Positions 1 through 9,042 of a stretch of 64,000 nt of DNA are shown piece by piece (the first letter of the stretch is position 1; each line of letters starts with the position of its first letter). The stretch comes from Dyadobacter diqingensis. Its GTDB lineage: Bacteria > Bacteroidota > Bacteroidia > Cytophagales > Spirosomataceae. The stretch is from NCBI RefSeq assembly GCF_024220585.1, contig NZ_JAMXKF010000001.1, forward strand, positions 1,391,478 through 1,455,477, in the 5' to 3' direction. The translations under genes were made by a program, and so were the position numbers. The notes under the pieces are model-generated. The model saw only the letters and a list, made by a program, of their open reading frames with translations. It was not told the DNA's origin and made no database searches.

Positions 1-2531
1 CCAATCGTTTCACCTTTCGCGATTTTCACTTTCGTTTTTCCGTCATAATTGGCAAATACGTAACCGTTTGGAGCAAAACTACTGGATAGTCTTGTGATCG
101 TCGCTTTATAATGTGTAAAGCTACCGGCAACATCCCATGAGAAATCCTTTGTTTTGATCGGCGTAAACGTCAGTCCCCATTCATACCCTTTGCTTCTTAC
201 ATCTCCGATATTGGTCAGCAAGCCCGCGTAACCGGAACCTTTAGGAAGCGGAATGTTATCGATCTGATCTTTTTGATCCTTGATGAAGTAGGTGAAGTCA
301 AATTTCAAACGGTTACGGAATAACCACAGATCAAGCCCTGCTTCCTGCGTTACGGAGTGCTGCGCCTTAATATTTTTATCAACCAGCGAAGCGTTGATGC
401 TTACCGTATTGATAGCGCCCCATGGACTCGCATCATACGTGTAGGTATCAACAGATCTTTTTCTCACCAAACCGTTCCCCACATCAGCAAGTCCCAGACG
501 GAATTTCAGCAAACTGAATGCTTCCGGTAATTTGAAACTTTCCGAAGCAAGCCAGCTGAAAGAAGCCGATGGATAGAAATAATGGATTTTTTCTTCTGGC
601 AAAACACCTTTCCAGTCATTACGTCCGGTCAGGTCCAGGAAGAATTTTTCGTCCCAGCCGATCGTCGCGGTACCATAAGCACTCACCGACTTGGTCGTCA
701 TAAAAGGATCGCCTTTCAAGGAAATGGTCCCGGCCTTGATATTGGGTAAGGTAAACAAGGCCGGCGAGTTAAGATCGGCTCCTGTAATTTCCTGGCTGTT
801 GGTATTCGTAAAACGGTAATTTCCACCACCGGCAACACTCAGCGAAAGTTTCCCAAAGTTTTTGGTGAAAGTTAAAATCGCGTCGGAGTTAGCTTCAATA
901 CTGCTGTTATTTCCTGAAACATACTGACCAAAAGCATCACTTTTATCACCCCACGACTGGCGCAGTTCATAATTCTCCTTAACATTTTCCATCCCGGTTC
1001 TTACCAGAAATGAGAAATGATCCGATAATTGCCAGTTAAGCTGGACTTTGCCAAAAAAGTTATCTCTTCCGAAACTATGAATTTTTTCGTAAGTCGTCCA
1101 CCATGGATTATTTTCAGACACAGCTATTCCGTTATCTTTCATAATGGCGCCGTTTTGTCTCACGCCTTCGAAACCATCCAGCCAGTAACTTTTCATCTCG
1201 CTCAATGGCTGAAGGTTGCTTGGCATATTAAAGAGCAAGCTGTTCAACACACTGTTCGAACCGGTTGTATTGGCTTTATTCGGGTTGAAGGTGTTGATGT
1301 AGCTTGCGTTAACGGAGACCGACAAACGATTGGTGATATTGTACTGGGAATTGAAATTCACCGACTTCTGCTGCGTTTTGGTATTCGGCATAACACCTTT
1401 ATTTGTCATGTTCGACAACGACAAACGGAACGAACCTTTATCATAATTACCCGTTACACCAATGTTATTGGTAATGGTGCTTCCGGTTTGTAAATAAGCT
1501 TTCACCCGGTTTTCATTGGAAGAAACCATCGGGCCATTTTTCCAGGCTTTTGCTTTTACGTCCCAATAATCTGCTGTGAACTTACCATCCAGTTTTGGTC
1601 CCCAGGTATCCGTGTTATCGTACTGCCATTCATAGGCGCGTTCACCTTGTCCGAATTCCGTCTGGCTTTCTATAAACTGGTAAGGTTTTTCTACCGAGGC
1701 CATCGTCGAGAAAGATACACCCAGGCCTTTTTTAGCTCCTTTTCCGGTTTTGGTTGTGATCATTACCACACCATTTCCGCCTTCGGCCCCATACAGGGCA
1801 CCTGCGCTACCACCTTTCAGAATGGTCACAGATGCAATATCATTCGGGTTAAGCTGAGACAAAATATTTCCAAAGTCAACACCGTCCTTTGAAGTGAAGG
1901 TCTGCGTACCAACCGGAATACCGTCGATAACATACAGCGGTTGTCCTTTTACAGCTACATTGGTACCGCCGTCGCCGGTTGTAGGCATCACAGTTGTTCC
2001 CCGAATATTGACCAAAACCGATGAAGTAGGGTCACTGCTCAGGCTGGTCAGGTTAACACCGCTCACCTTTCCGTCAAGCGACTTCATCAGGTTCGGGTTT
2101 CCGGCCTTAACCAGATCTTCATTATTAATACTACTTACCGAATATGCGAGAGATCTGGTCGCTCTGTTGATTCCCAACGCTGTTACGACCACCTCTTTTA
2201 GATTTTCTGCACTTGGAGCGATAGCAAAATCCACTACACTCCTTCCATTCACGGGAACATCCTCCTGGTTATATCCAACAAAAGAAAAAACAAGCACGGG
2301 ATTGGTGCCGTTTACTTCGATGGAATAAGTTCCGGCCGCATTGGTTGTGGTTCCTGTCTGCGTTCCTTTCAGAATAATGTTAACACCAGGCATTATCGTC
2401 CCATCTTCCCGGGACGTAACCTTACCTGTCACCACGTTTTGCGCACAGGCCAGCGAAACGCATGTTCCTGCCAGCAAGGCTATCAGAAACAACCGCCTGA
2501 GCGTACATTGAATAATAGAGTTTGGATTCAT
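1..2531 (-). CDS. SusC/RagA-family TonB-linked outer membrane receptor, partial (5' part)
   Basis: This frame reads without a stop from an ATG at 2531 to the left edge, about 843 codons, so the C-terminus lies outside the window. Residues 1-30 are a signal peptide ending near SLACAQ. A carboxypeptidase-like regulatory domain follows (VVTGKV, MPGVNIILKGT, AGTYSIEV), then a plug domain with EVVVTALGI, PLYVIDGIPVG and SVTILKGGSAGALYG, then long beta-barrel sequence with many aromatic strand ends. This is the SusC order. Known role of the family: TonB-driven import of oligosaccharides or other large ligands with a SusD lipoprotein. A SusD gene would be expected beyond the left edge. The 65-aa FecR-like ORF upstream on the same strand hints at sigma/anti-sigma type control. 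The ligand cannot be told. Confidence 0.93.
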   Translation of the reverse strand, partial: MNPNSIIQCTLRRLFLIALLAGTCVSLACAQNVVTGKVTSREDGTIMPGVNIILKGTQTGTTTNAAGTYSIEVNGTNPVLVFSFVGYNQEDVPVNGRSVVDFAIAPSAENLKEVVVTALGINRATRSLAYSVSSINNEDLVKAGNPNLMKSLDGKVSGVNLTSLSSDPTSSVLVNIRGTTVMPTTGDGGTNVAVKGQPLYVIDGIPVGTQTFTSKDGVDFGNILSQLNPNDIASVTILKGGSAGALYGAEGGNGVVMITTKTGKGAKKGLGVSFSTMASVEKPYQFIESQTEFGQGERAYEWQYDNTDTWGPKLDGKFTADYWDVKAKAWKNGPMVSSNENRVKAYLQTGSTITNNIGVTGNYDKGSFRLSLSNMTNKGVMPNTKTQQKSVNFNSQYNITNRLSVSVNASYINTFNPNKANTTGSNSVLNSLLFNMPSNLQPLSEMKSYWLDGFEGVRQNGAIMKDNGIAVSENNPWWTTYEKIHSFGRDNFFGKVQLNWQLSDHFSFLVRTGMENVKENYELRQSWGDKSDAFGQYVSGNNSSIEANSDAILTFTKNFGKLSLSVAGGGNYRFTNTNSQEITGADLNSPALFTLPNIKAGTISLKGDPFMTTKSVSAYGTATIGWDEKFFLDLTGRNDWKGVLPEEKIHYFYPSASFSWLASESFKLPEAFSLLKFRLGLADVGNGLVRKRSVDTYTYDASPWGAINTVSINASLVDKNIKAQHSVTQEAGLDLWLFRNRLKFDFTYFIKDQKDQIDNIPLPKGSGYAGLLTNIGDVRSKGYEWGLTFTPIKTKDFSWDVAGSFTHYKATITRLSSSFAPNGYVFANYDGKTKVKIAKGETI

Positions 2532-2700
2532 AACTTTTTAGAATAATAATTGGACAAAGACTTATGTACTATCAGCACTGAAATTCGTCGTTAATTCCCT
2601 TCACCTGATGAAATGGAAAGAATCGTGGTTTATGCCTGTTAAAAATGTATTAGGTTATTTTAGTAAATTCATTTTCAGAGGTTGCAAATCTCTATCGCGA

Positions 2701-2898
2701 TCAGGCTTTCTCCTGACTCTGGCCGGAGTTTCCTTCATTCTCTTTCAACAACCGGTCAAAATAAATTTCAAGAGCATCGGAATACTTTTGCTGTTCATTT
2801 TCGTTATTAATACCTTCCAGCAACTCACCCAGTTCTTCCCCGGAAAGCTTGTTAGCGATCAGTTTGCCGATCAATTTTTCAGCCCGGGAAGGTGTCAT
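2701..2898 (-). CDS. Small FecR-N-terminus-like protein (65 aa), possible remnant
   Basis: The ORF starts at ATG 2898 and ends 170 bp before the SusC receptor on the same strand. The peptide is acidic and helical (EKLIGKLIANKLSGEELGEL, then YSDALEIYFDRLLKE). The pattern of a short helix followed by KLSGEEL resembles the N-terminal segment of FecR-type anti-sigma factors that often precede SusC genes. Full FecR proteins have a membrane helix and a periplasmic domain and run to about 300 residues or more; none of that is present. It may be a stand-alone domain, a degraded anti-sigma factor or an unrelated small protein. Gene reality is likely but not certain, and the similarity is judged by eye. 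Confidence 0.5.
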   Translation of the reverse strand: MTPSRAEKLIGKLIANKLSGEELGELLEGINNENEQQKYSDALEIYFDRLLKENEGNSGQSQEKA

Positions 2899-3141
2899 AT
2901 GCTTAGCTGGTTAGTCTGTGATATGATACTGTACCGCCGAAAGAAGAGACTATCATTTTTAGTTGTTTTTTTAAAATTAACAGTAGGTTAACACAGGAAA
3001 GCGGTTAGGCGTATTTCAAGGGATCCCGGAGTTTATTTAACGGGACTTCGTCATAACAAATGATTTAAGCGTATTTTTGAAAAATATAAAGCATAGTCGC
3101 AATTGAAAATCGTGACAAAACAGAAACACGGGCAGGGCAGA

Positions 3142-4563
3142 ATGAAGGATACACTACGCTATCAAACGATTTACTTTTTATTTGCTTTTTTCTTCTTTGC
3201 GGGATCGCTGCGCGCTCAGTCGCCAGCGGATAGCGTCGCACACGTGATCATTGGCGATATACGTGTGGAGGGAAACCATCGTACGCGCACCGGCATCATT
3301 ACCCGGGAGCTGGCCATTAAGTCGGGAGATACGATCAGAACCAACCTGCTGGCGGAAACTTTGGAAATCGACCGCCGCAAAATCATCAATACCAATTTGT
3401 TTGTTGTCGTTGAAATGATCCCCGAACCCAATGCCGATTCGGTCCGTACCGATGTGCGCGTTGTGGTAAAAGAGCGTTGGTACCTTATTGCAACCCCGGT
3501 TTTCCAGCTGGCCGACAGGAATTTCAACGAATGGTGGTACGACCGCAACCGTGATTTTAGCCGCATCATTTACGGCATTTATTTAAGTTACGGCAACGTA
3601 TCGGGCCGCGCCGACAAACTTCGTGTGCTGGCTGAGTTTGGTTTTATTCCAAAATTTGAGGTTTCCTATTCTCTTCCTTATCTTGATAAAGCACAAAAAA
3701 CCGGTATTACCGTAGGAGCCTCCTATTCAACCAATAAAACGATGGCTTACCGAACCTGGCGTGATAAGCTCAGTTATCTGAACAGCGAAGATATCAACAA
3801 AAAGCGCTTTTACTCCTTTGTAACCTTAACCCGCCGGAATAAATATTACACCTTTCATTCGCTTGATCTGCGTTGGAGCTCGACGAACATTACGGATACG
3901 ATCGCTGTATTAAATCCAAATTATTTCCTGAAAGGCAGAACAAAACAGACTTATTTCCAGCTTACCTATTCATACAGCTACGACAAACGTGATAATTTCC
4001 AATACCCACTGAGAGGACGTGTTGGCGGGATCCAGTTTTCGAAAATCGGGTTGCTGCCGTCGGATAAGATAAACCAGGCTTATGCGTATGGTTCGTACAA
4101 ACAATTTTTCCAGCTGAGTGAGCGCATATTTGCCAACTCGGGGATCCGCGCCCGTTTTTCTGTTCCCAAAAGACAACCTTATCTGCAAACAATCGGACTG
4201 GGTTATCGCAATGACCTGGTGCGGGGTTATGAGCTTTACGTCGTTGACGGACAGGATTATGGACTAATCAAAAATGAGCTGAAATATAAATTATTCTCTT
4301 TGCAGAAACATTTGTCCTGGATACCTGTACGGCAATTTAACACCATTCCGCTCGCTGCCTATCTGAACACCTTTGCCGATGCTGCCTATGTCAGGAACAG
4401 TTATCCTGAATTCAGCAATACGCGGCTTGGAAACAAGGTCATATACGGCGGTGGCGCAGGAATTGATGTCGTGACTTTTTACAACATTGTGGCCCGTTTC
4501 AACCTAACCATCAACGGAAAAGGCGAACGCCGCTTCTTTTTCAACATTGCCAGAGAGTTCTAA
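3142..4563 (+). CDS. BamA/TamA-family (Omp85-like) outer membrane protein with one POTRA domain
   Basis: I choose the ATG at 3142; an in-frame TTG at 3103 would add 13 residues before the signal peptide (YFLFAFFFFAGSLRAQ). After cleavage comes a POTRA-like domain of about 80 residues (IRVEGNHRTRTGIITREL, IINTNLFVVVEMIPE, VRVVVKERW). The rest is a beta-barrel with alternating aromatic residues and the Omp85 surface-antigen style (YSYDKRDNFQYPLRGR, GLGYRNDLVRGYELYVVDGQ, ending FFFNIAREF). The usual role of the family is insertion or transport of proteins or lipids in the outer membrane. With one POTRA it is smaller than the main BamA and is probably an accessory paralogue. It appears to be a single-gene unit. 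Confidence 0.85.
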   Translation: MKDTLRYQTIYFLFAFFFFAGSLRAQSPADSVAHVIIGDIRVEGNHRTRTGIITRELAIKSGDTIRTNLLAETLEIDRRKIINTNLFVVVEMIPEPNADSVRTDVRVVVKERWYLIATPVFQLADRNFNEWWYDRNRDFSRIIYGIYLSYGNVSGRADKLRVLAEFGFIPKFEVSYSLPYLDKAQKTGITVGASYSTNKTMAYRTWRDKLSYLNSEDINKKRFYSFVTLTRRNKYYTFHSLDLRWSSTNITDTIAVLNPNYFLKGRTKQTYFQLTYSYSYDKRDNFQYPLRGRVGGIQFSKIGLLPSDKINQAYAYGSYKQFFQLSERIFANSGIRARFSVPKRQPYLQTIGLGYRNDLVRGYELYVVDGQDYGLIKNELKYKLFSLQKHLSWIPVRQFNTIPLAAYLNTFADAAYVRNSYPEFSNTRLGNKVIYGGGAGIDVVTFYNIVARFNLTINGKGERRFFFNIAREF

Positions 4564-4782
4564 TTTAGGTCAAAACTGGGTAACATTTTCCTTATTCGTT
4601 ATCACAAACAAGCATCAAAATCTATCGGCATAGCTTTTTTAGGCCCTTATTTGGCAATTCAGGTAGTTATTTGCCGGCTTTGCTGAAAACCAATGCCCAA
4701 CATTTTACCACAAATTGATAGTCCGCATTAAAAAACAAGCTGATAATAGTTAGATTTGCGGTATTAATCCTTTTAGCGAAAC

Positions 4783-5376
4783 ATGACATACTTTACCACT
4801 CTAAGAAACACTTTAATAGTTGTTATTCTGGCGTTTGCACTTGGAAACTGCACCAGTAAGACAAAAGATGAGAAGGAAGCAACGGTTACAGATTCTACCG
4901 CACTGGCTACGCCTTCGGCCGAAGAACTGAACAGCGACCAGTCTGCCCTGCTTCAGGAAATACTGGGCAATTCTTCCGATGGTGTTTTTCGTGGCATAAC
5001 TTTTGGAGATCCTTTAAGCAAGGTCAAAGCAACCGAAACCTATGAAATGTTTGAGGATGTGGCCGACCATGTGGGTTTTACCAAGGAAACAGAAAAGCTT
5101 GAAACGATCGACATCCAATATTTCCTTACCGCCGACAAACGTGTGAATAAAATTACCGTGGATGTGTATCTGAACAGTCCGGATGCTACCAAGCAGTTGT
5201 GGAATGCCGGAAAAAACCATTTTACGGAGACATATGAGGCTCCAAAAGAGAAGGATAAGATCGTTACCTGGAACAAAAACTCGATACATGTAACAATGGA
5301 AGATGTATCGGAAGGAAAAGATTACGGCCTGAAATTTCAGTTCACGCCTGATAAAAATGTACTTGCTGCTAAATAA
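4783..5376 (+). CDS. Uncharacterised lipoprotein (197 aa)
   Basis: The N-terminus is a lipoprotein signal with lipobox LGNC (Cys at about residue 23), followed by a Ser/Thr/Glu-rich linker. The mature part contains a compact alpha/beta-looking stretch (GVFRGITFGDPLSKVKATE, then ADKRVNKITVDVYLNSPD, then GLKFQFTPDK). I do not recognise the family. The stop is 6 bp before the start of the cyclophilin gene, so the two are almost surely co-transcribed and both exported to the periplasm. A Bacteroidota-like -7 box (TAGATTTG) lies at 4751-4758, 25 bp before the start codon. Confidence 0.8.
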   Translation: MTYFTTLRNTLIVVILAFALGNCTSKTKDEKEATVTDSTALATPSAEELNSDQSALLQEILGNSSDGVFRGITFGDPLSKVKATETYEMFEDVADHVGFTKETEKLETIDIQYFLTADKRVNKITVDVYLNSPDATKQLWNAGKNHFTETYEAPKEKDKIVTWNKNSIHVTMEDVSEGKDYGLKFQFTPDKNVLAAK

Positions 5377-5382
5377 TTTACG

Positions 5383-6090
5383 ATGAAATTAAACCGCCTG
5401 ACTTTACTGACAGTTTGCTGTCTGATTGCCCTAAATACCTTTGCCCAGAAAAAATCAAAAAGAGATTATGTGGTGACTATTTCAACGGATGAAGGAAAAA
5501 TGCGCCTGATTCTGTTTGATGAAACCCCCAAACATAAAGCCAATTTTATAAAACTTTCAAAAGATAAATTTTACGACGGCCTGCTTTTCCATCGGATCAT
5601 TAAAGATTTTATGATTCAGGGTGGTGACCCTAACTCCAAAAATGCAAAACCTGAGGATATGCTGGGCAGAGGCGATAACGGCTATAAAATTCCAGCTGAA
5701 ATAGAACCAAACCTGTTCCACCGCAAAGGAGCGTTGGCGGCCGCCAGGGATAATAATCCAAAAAAGGAATCAAGCGGATGTCAGTTTTATATTGTCGAAG
5801 GAAGAAAATGGAGCAAATCGGAGCTTGACAAACAAGCCTCCCGCGCCGCCAGAAAATTGACGGATGCTCAGAAAAAAGTCTATGAAACAGAAGGCGGAAC
5901 ACCACATTTGGATGGTGCCTACACCGTTTTCGGTCAGGTGATTGACGGCATTCCCGTACTGGATTCCATTAGTGCAAAACCAAAAGACGAGCGCGACCGT
6001 CCGGATAAGGATGTTAAAATGAAGGTCTCGGTTAAGAAAATGAAAAAGAAAAAGATTACCAAAAAATACGGTTACGTTTTTGCGAGTTAA
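5383..6090 (+). CDS. Periplasmic cyclophilin-type peptidyl-prolyl cis-trans isomerase
   Basis: Residues 1-21 are a signal peptide (ending NTFAQ). The cyclophilin fold follows: VVTISTDEGKMRLILFDETP, then the catalytic-region motif FHRIIKDFMIQGGDPNS with the conserved Arg, then GALAAARDNNPKKESSGCQF and YTVFGQVIDGIPVLDSI. A Lys-rich insertion (about residues 145-170) and a Lys-rich tail are unusual additions but occur in Bacteroidota members. It catalyses prolyl isomerisation in exported proteins. It lies 6 bp after the lipoprotein gene and is followed by a strong terminator, so the pair forms a two-gene operon. Confidence 0.93.
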   Translation: MKLNRLTLLTVCCLIALNTFAQKKSKRDYVVTISTDEGKMRLILFDETPKHKANFIKLSKDKFYDGLLFHRIIKDFMIQGGDPNSKNAKPEDMLGRGDNGYKIPAEIEPNLFHRKGALAAARDNNPKKESSGCQFYIVEGRKWSKSELDKQASRAARKLTDAQKKVYETEGGTPHLDGAYTVFGQVIDGIPVLDSISAKPKDERDRPDKDVKMKVSVKKMKKKKITKKYGYVFAS

Positions 6091-6128
6091 TCCAATCAGA
6101 TATTAATTACCTTCGGTTACTTTTCTAG

Positions 6129-6165
6129 TCCCTCAATTTTCGCAAAATTGAGGGACTTTTTTGTC
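6129..6165 (+). terminator. Rho-independent terminator after the cyclophilin gene
   Basis: A perfect 12-bp stem (6129-6140 with 6144-6155) around a CGC loop is followed by a T-run at 6157-6162. It ends the lipoprotein-cyclophilin unit. An in-frame TTG for the next gene falls inside its tail, which argues against that start. Confidence 0.9.
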
Positions 6166-6202
6166 TTATCTTGCATCCAAACAAAACATTGCCACTACCG
6201 AC

Positions 6203-7147
6203 ATGACGGTTACTTCCTTAGCACCTTCACAAGCAGATTCATCAAAAAAACGTTTCCTGATTACCGGTTCCAATGGTCTTCTCGGGCAGAAACTCGTAGA
6301 ATTACTGATTCAGGATGTATCAATCCATACCATCGCCACGGCGCGAGGGGAGAACCGGCTGCCATTTAAAGAGCACTATGAATATCTGCCCATGGATATT
6401 ACAGATCCTGAACAAATTGAGGCAGTAGTTGCGGCAACAAAACCGGACGTGATCATTCACACGGCTGCCATGACCAATGTGGACCAGTGTGAAATGGAAA
6501 AGGACGATTGCTGGAAACAAAATGTTAATGCAGTTGAATTTCTGGTTTCTGCATGTCAAATACACAATGTATTCCTCGTACACGTTTCCACCGATTTTAT
6601 TTTCGACGGGAAAGCCGGTCCGTATACCGAAGAAGCAGAACCTAACCCGGTCAGTTTTTACGGATGGAGCAAATATGCAGCTGAGAAAATAGTCATTCAT
6701 TCCGATATCAAATGGGCGATTGCGAGGACTGTCCTTGTTTATGGCATAGCGCATGACATGAGCCGGAGTAATATTATTCTTTGGGTAAAGAAATCTCTGG
6801 AAGAGGGGAAAAATATAAAGGTGGTGACGGATCAGTTCAGGACCCCGACGCTTGCGGAAGATCTGGCTCAGGGTTGTTTCCTCATCGCGGATCAAAAGGC
6901 AGAAGGTATCTTTAATATTTCAGGGAAAGACCTCTATACGCCTTATCAGATGGCCATGATGGCTGCCGATTATTTTGGTCTGGACACATCCCTGATTGCT
7001 CAAACCGACGCGTCCAGTTTTACACAACCCGCCAAACGCCCGCCCCGTACCGGTTTCGATCTGACAAAATCAGAAAAAATATTGGGATACAAACCACATA
7101 CCTTTCAGGAAGGCATAGCAATCCTGGCTAAACAGATCGGTGCCTGA
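6203..7147 (+). CDS. RmlD-like NAD(P)-dependent sugar-nucleotide reductase (extended SDR)
   Basis: The ATG at 6203 gives 314 residues; the TTG at 6161 lies in the terminator and is rejected. The Rossmann motif is RFLITGSNGLLGQKLVE. Further marks are PDVIIHTAAMTNVDQCE, HVSTDFIFDGKAGPYTEE, the active-site YGWSKYAAEK (Tyr-xxx-Lys) and a C-terminal RPPRTGFDLTKSEKILGYKP. These match the dTDP-4-dehydrorhamnose reductase family and related extended SDRs. The usual reaction is NADPH-dependent reduction of a 4-keto nucleotide sugar. No rmlABC genes are near, so the substrate is uncertain and it could be a broader RmlD-like reductase. Confidence 0.85.
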   Translation: MTVTSLAPSQADSSKKRFLITGSNGLLGQKLVELLIQDVSIHTIATARGENRLPFKEHYEYLPMDITDPEQIEAVVAATKPDVIIHTAAMTNVDQCEMEKDDCWKQNVNAVEFLVSACQIHNVFLVHVSTDFIFDGKAGPYTEEAEPNPVSFYGWSKYAAEKIVIHSDIKWAIARTVLVYGIAHDMSRSNIILWVKKSLEEGKNIKVVTDQFRTPTLAEDLAQGCFLIADQKAEGIFNISGKDLYTPYQMAMMAADYFGLDTSLIAQTDASSFTQPAKRPPRTGFDLTKSEKILGYKPHTFQEGIAILAKQIGA

Positions 7148-7152
7148 TCATC

Positions 7153-7189
7153 GCCATGTTCACCCCAATTTTAATCGGGTGAACATGGC
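7153..7189 (+). terminator. Hairpin after the RmlD-like gene, possible terminator
   Basis: A perfect 13-bp stem (7153-7165 with 7177-7189) starts 5 bp after the stop codon. The downstream tail is AT-rich but lacks a clear T-run, so termination is likely but not certain. Confidence 0.5.
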
Positions 7190-7307
7190 TTAGCGTTTAT
7201 AATGCGGTTATTATAATCATGTTCATTTCACGTGTCGCAAACGCAGAAACTACATACAACTTTTCGACACTTCGCACCTTTGCATCGAATTTAAGTTCAT
7301 AACATAG

Positions 7308-8018
7308 TCAATTCGGCAGGATAGTGCTTATTTCGAAAGGAGTATTTTTGTTGGTCGAAGGCGACATCTTTTTAACATTACTCCTCTTTACATAGAAATT
7401 AATCTCGTTGGCCGGTATACCTTTCTCACCGTTCACAAGGATAGTATCATTCGGAGAATTTAGCTTCAACCAGCCAGTTTCGTTTATTAAATAATAGCTT
7501 TGGTTTATTTCAAAAAACAAGGCGTTGTTTCCAAGTTTTACATTTTCTATTTTATCTTCAAAATCAACTTTTTGTTTCACCTCGTTGAAACCTTTTAGCA
7601 CATCTTTATAAGTGTTGATCTTACCCATCTTAAGTTCAGAGAAGGCGGGAGATTTATTATTTGAATTTTGCATCGCGAAGTAATATGTGGCACTCAGACG
7701 TGAGCCAATATTCCCCCACCGTTCCTTTTGAGCATACAAATTATATCCTATTTTTTTCAACTTGATATTAAAATTGATCTCGCCATCCGTTGAAAGTTTA
7801 AGCACTATATCAAAATATCCCTCTTTATTCGTGGATCCTAATACATCGTTTTGATCATTGTAAATTGCCACTCCGGAAATTGGCAATAATGTTTTAGAAT
7901 CGACAATCAGCCCATTAATATTTATGGTTGTCATTTTCTGAAAATTAAATGCAAATGAATATCCACTATTGATCGCAGTTAACACGATTGCCATAAATAA
8001 GATCCGTAGCGGTTTCAT
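7308..8018 (-). CDS. Exported protein with carboxypeptidase-like regulatory domain
   Basis: I start at the ATG at 8018 because the signal peptide begins there (MKPLRILFMAIVLTAINSGY, ending near SFAF). After it comes a carboxypeptidase-D-like regulatory beta-sandwich (INGLIVDSKTLLPISGVAI, NKEGYFDIVLKL), as at the N-terminus of SusC proteins but without a barrel. The C-terminal half (about residues 125-235) has no family I recognise. It lies 88 bp after the alpha/beta hydrolase lipoprotein on the same strand and probably shares its transcript. It is likely a surface or periplasmic protein of unknown role. Confidence 0.75.
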   Translation of the reverse strand: MKPLRILFMAIVLTAINSGYSFAFNFQKMTTININGLIVDSKTLLPISGVAIYNDQNDVLGSTNKEGYFDIVLKLSTDGEINFNIKLKKIGYNLYAQKERWGNIGSRLSATYYFAMQNSNNKSPAFSELKMGKINTYKDVLKGFNEVKQKVDFEDKIENVKLGNNALFFEINQSYYLINETGWLKLNSPNDTILVNGEKGIPANEINFYVKRSNVKKMSPSTNKNTPFEISTILPN

Positions 8019-8105
8019 AGTTATAAGATTTGCGGTTAATAATATCAAATACTTTTCTTTTAAACCAGATAAATCAAGTGAATTACTTTTATTACCAGTA
8101 ATTTT

Positions 8106-8924
8106 TTAAGGCAATTTTGAAATCAATAATTTGAAATTGTCAATCACCAGGTTCGGTTCGTCAATCATGATAAAATGCCCCGACTGTGTGGTGGCAATAT
8201 GGGTAAAATCGGTTACACCATTTTTTAACAATTCGTGTGCATCATAGAAGATTTGCTTTTCTGATGATGAATGGGGAGGCTCCACTTTCATACTCGTTAG
8301 CACGATTACCGGTACGTTTGGCAAAGAAGGTAATTTACTGGTGTATTGCAGGTCTTCTATAAATTCCCTGGCTTCAAGTGTCCCTCCGAAATTGGCACCG
8401 TTGGCATTTTTGGAAGCATCGTAAAGCATATCTTCTTCTGCCTGCGAAGGACGATTATAAAATTCGTGTGAGGGATCAACAAATAAGAGGGCAGCCGTTT
8501 TGAGTGGGTTTTTAACAGCATAATCTCGTATGATCAAACCGCCCAATGAGTGCCCGATCAATATTACCTTTCTTCCGTTTGAAAACTTATCGATGACGCT
8601 TTCCAATTCGCTTCGTAACCGGTCGATATTTCTTGGGCTTGGGCCATTTTCCGACTGCCCATAACCCGCCCGGTCATACATGAGTACATCAAGGTTACTG
8701 TTTATTTGTGAAGCAACAGCGTTATTATTCCATACCGTATGGTCGTTGCCCAATCCGGATTCAAAAACAACTAAATACTTAGAATTTTTTATTGCGGAGA
8801 ATGATGCCAGTTTGTGGGTAGTTAAATTGATTTTTGTTTCTGTGAAAGCAGGTGTTGCGTCGTTCGTTTTTTTACAGGAAATAATAAATAAAAGGGTAGC
8901 CAAGGCTAATAGTGTGATTTTCAT
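8106..8924 (-). CDS. Alpha/beta-hydrolase lipoprotein
   Basis: The signal peptide ends in a lipobox (IISC, Cys at residue 17). The hydrolase fold is clear: YLVVFESGLGNDHTVWNN, then VLMYDRAGYGQSE, the nucleophile elbow GHSLGG, a strand ending FVDPSHE, and near the C-terminus a catalytic-His candidate in TTQSGHFIMIDEP. The family cleaves esters, amides or similar bonds; the substrate cannot be told. It is anchored in a membrane facing the periplasm or outside. It is probably transcribed with the downstream regulatory-domain protein. Confidence 0.87.
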   Translation of the reverse strand: MKITLLALATLLFIISCKKTNDATPAFTETKINLTTHKLASFSAIKNSKYLVVFESGLGNDHTVWNNNAVASQINSNLDVLMYDRAGYGQSENGPSPRNIDRLRSELESVIDKFSNGRKVILIGHSLGGLIIRDYAVKNPLKTAALLFVDPSHEFYNRPSQAEEDMLYDASKNANGANFGGTLEAREFIEDLQYTSKLPSLPNVPVIVLTSMKVEPPHSSSEKQIFYDAHELLKNGVTDFTHIATTQSGHFIMIDEPNLVIDNFKLLISKLP

Positions 8925-9042
8925 TTCAGCGTTTTTGATTCATATTTTTTCGTAAAGCTACTCCGGTTAAAATGATAAGTAACTGTATCCGGATTAATAA
9001 ATTGTAAGCATGCCAAGTTTACCGAAGAAAAAGCCGCTCGCC

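Noticed and set aside
1029..2328. Open frames of 80-150 codons on the plus strand at 1029, 1647 and 1894
   Set aside because: They lie antisense to the SusC receptor, which reads unbroken for 843 codons with clear domains.
6161..6202. TTG start for the RmlD-like gene
   Set aside because: It falls in the tail of a strong terminator; the ATG at 6203 fits the fold start better.
7270..7290. Promoter-like CACCTTTGCATCG on the plus strand
   Set aside because: The gene downstream is on the minus strand and converges here, so a promoter would have no target; it is kept out as a chance match.
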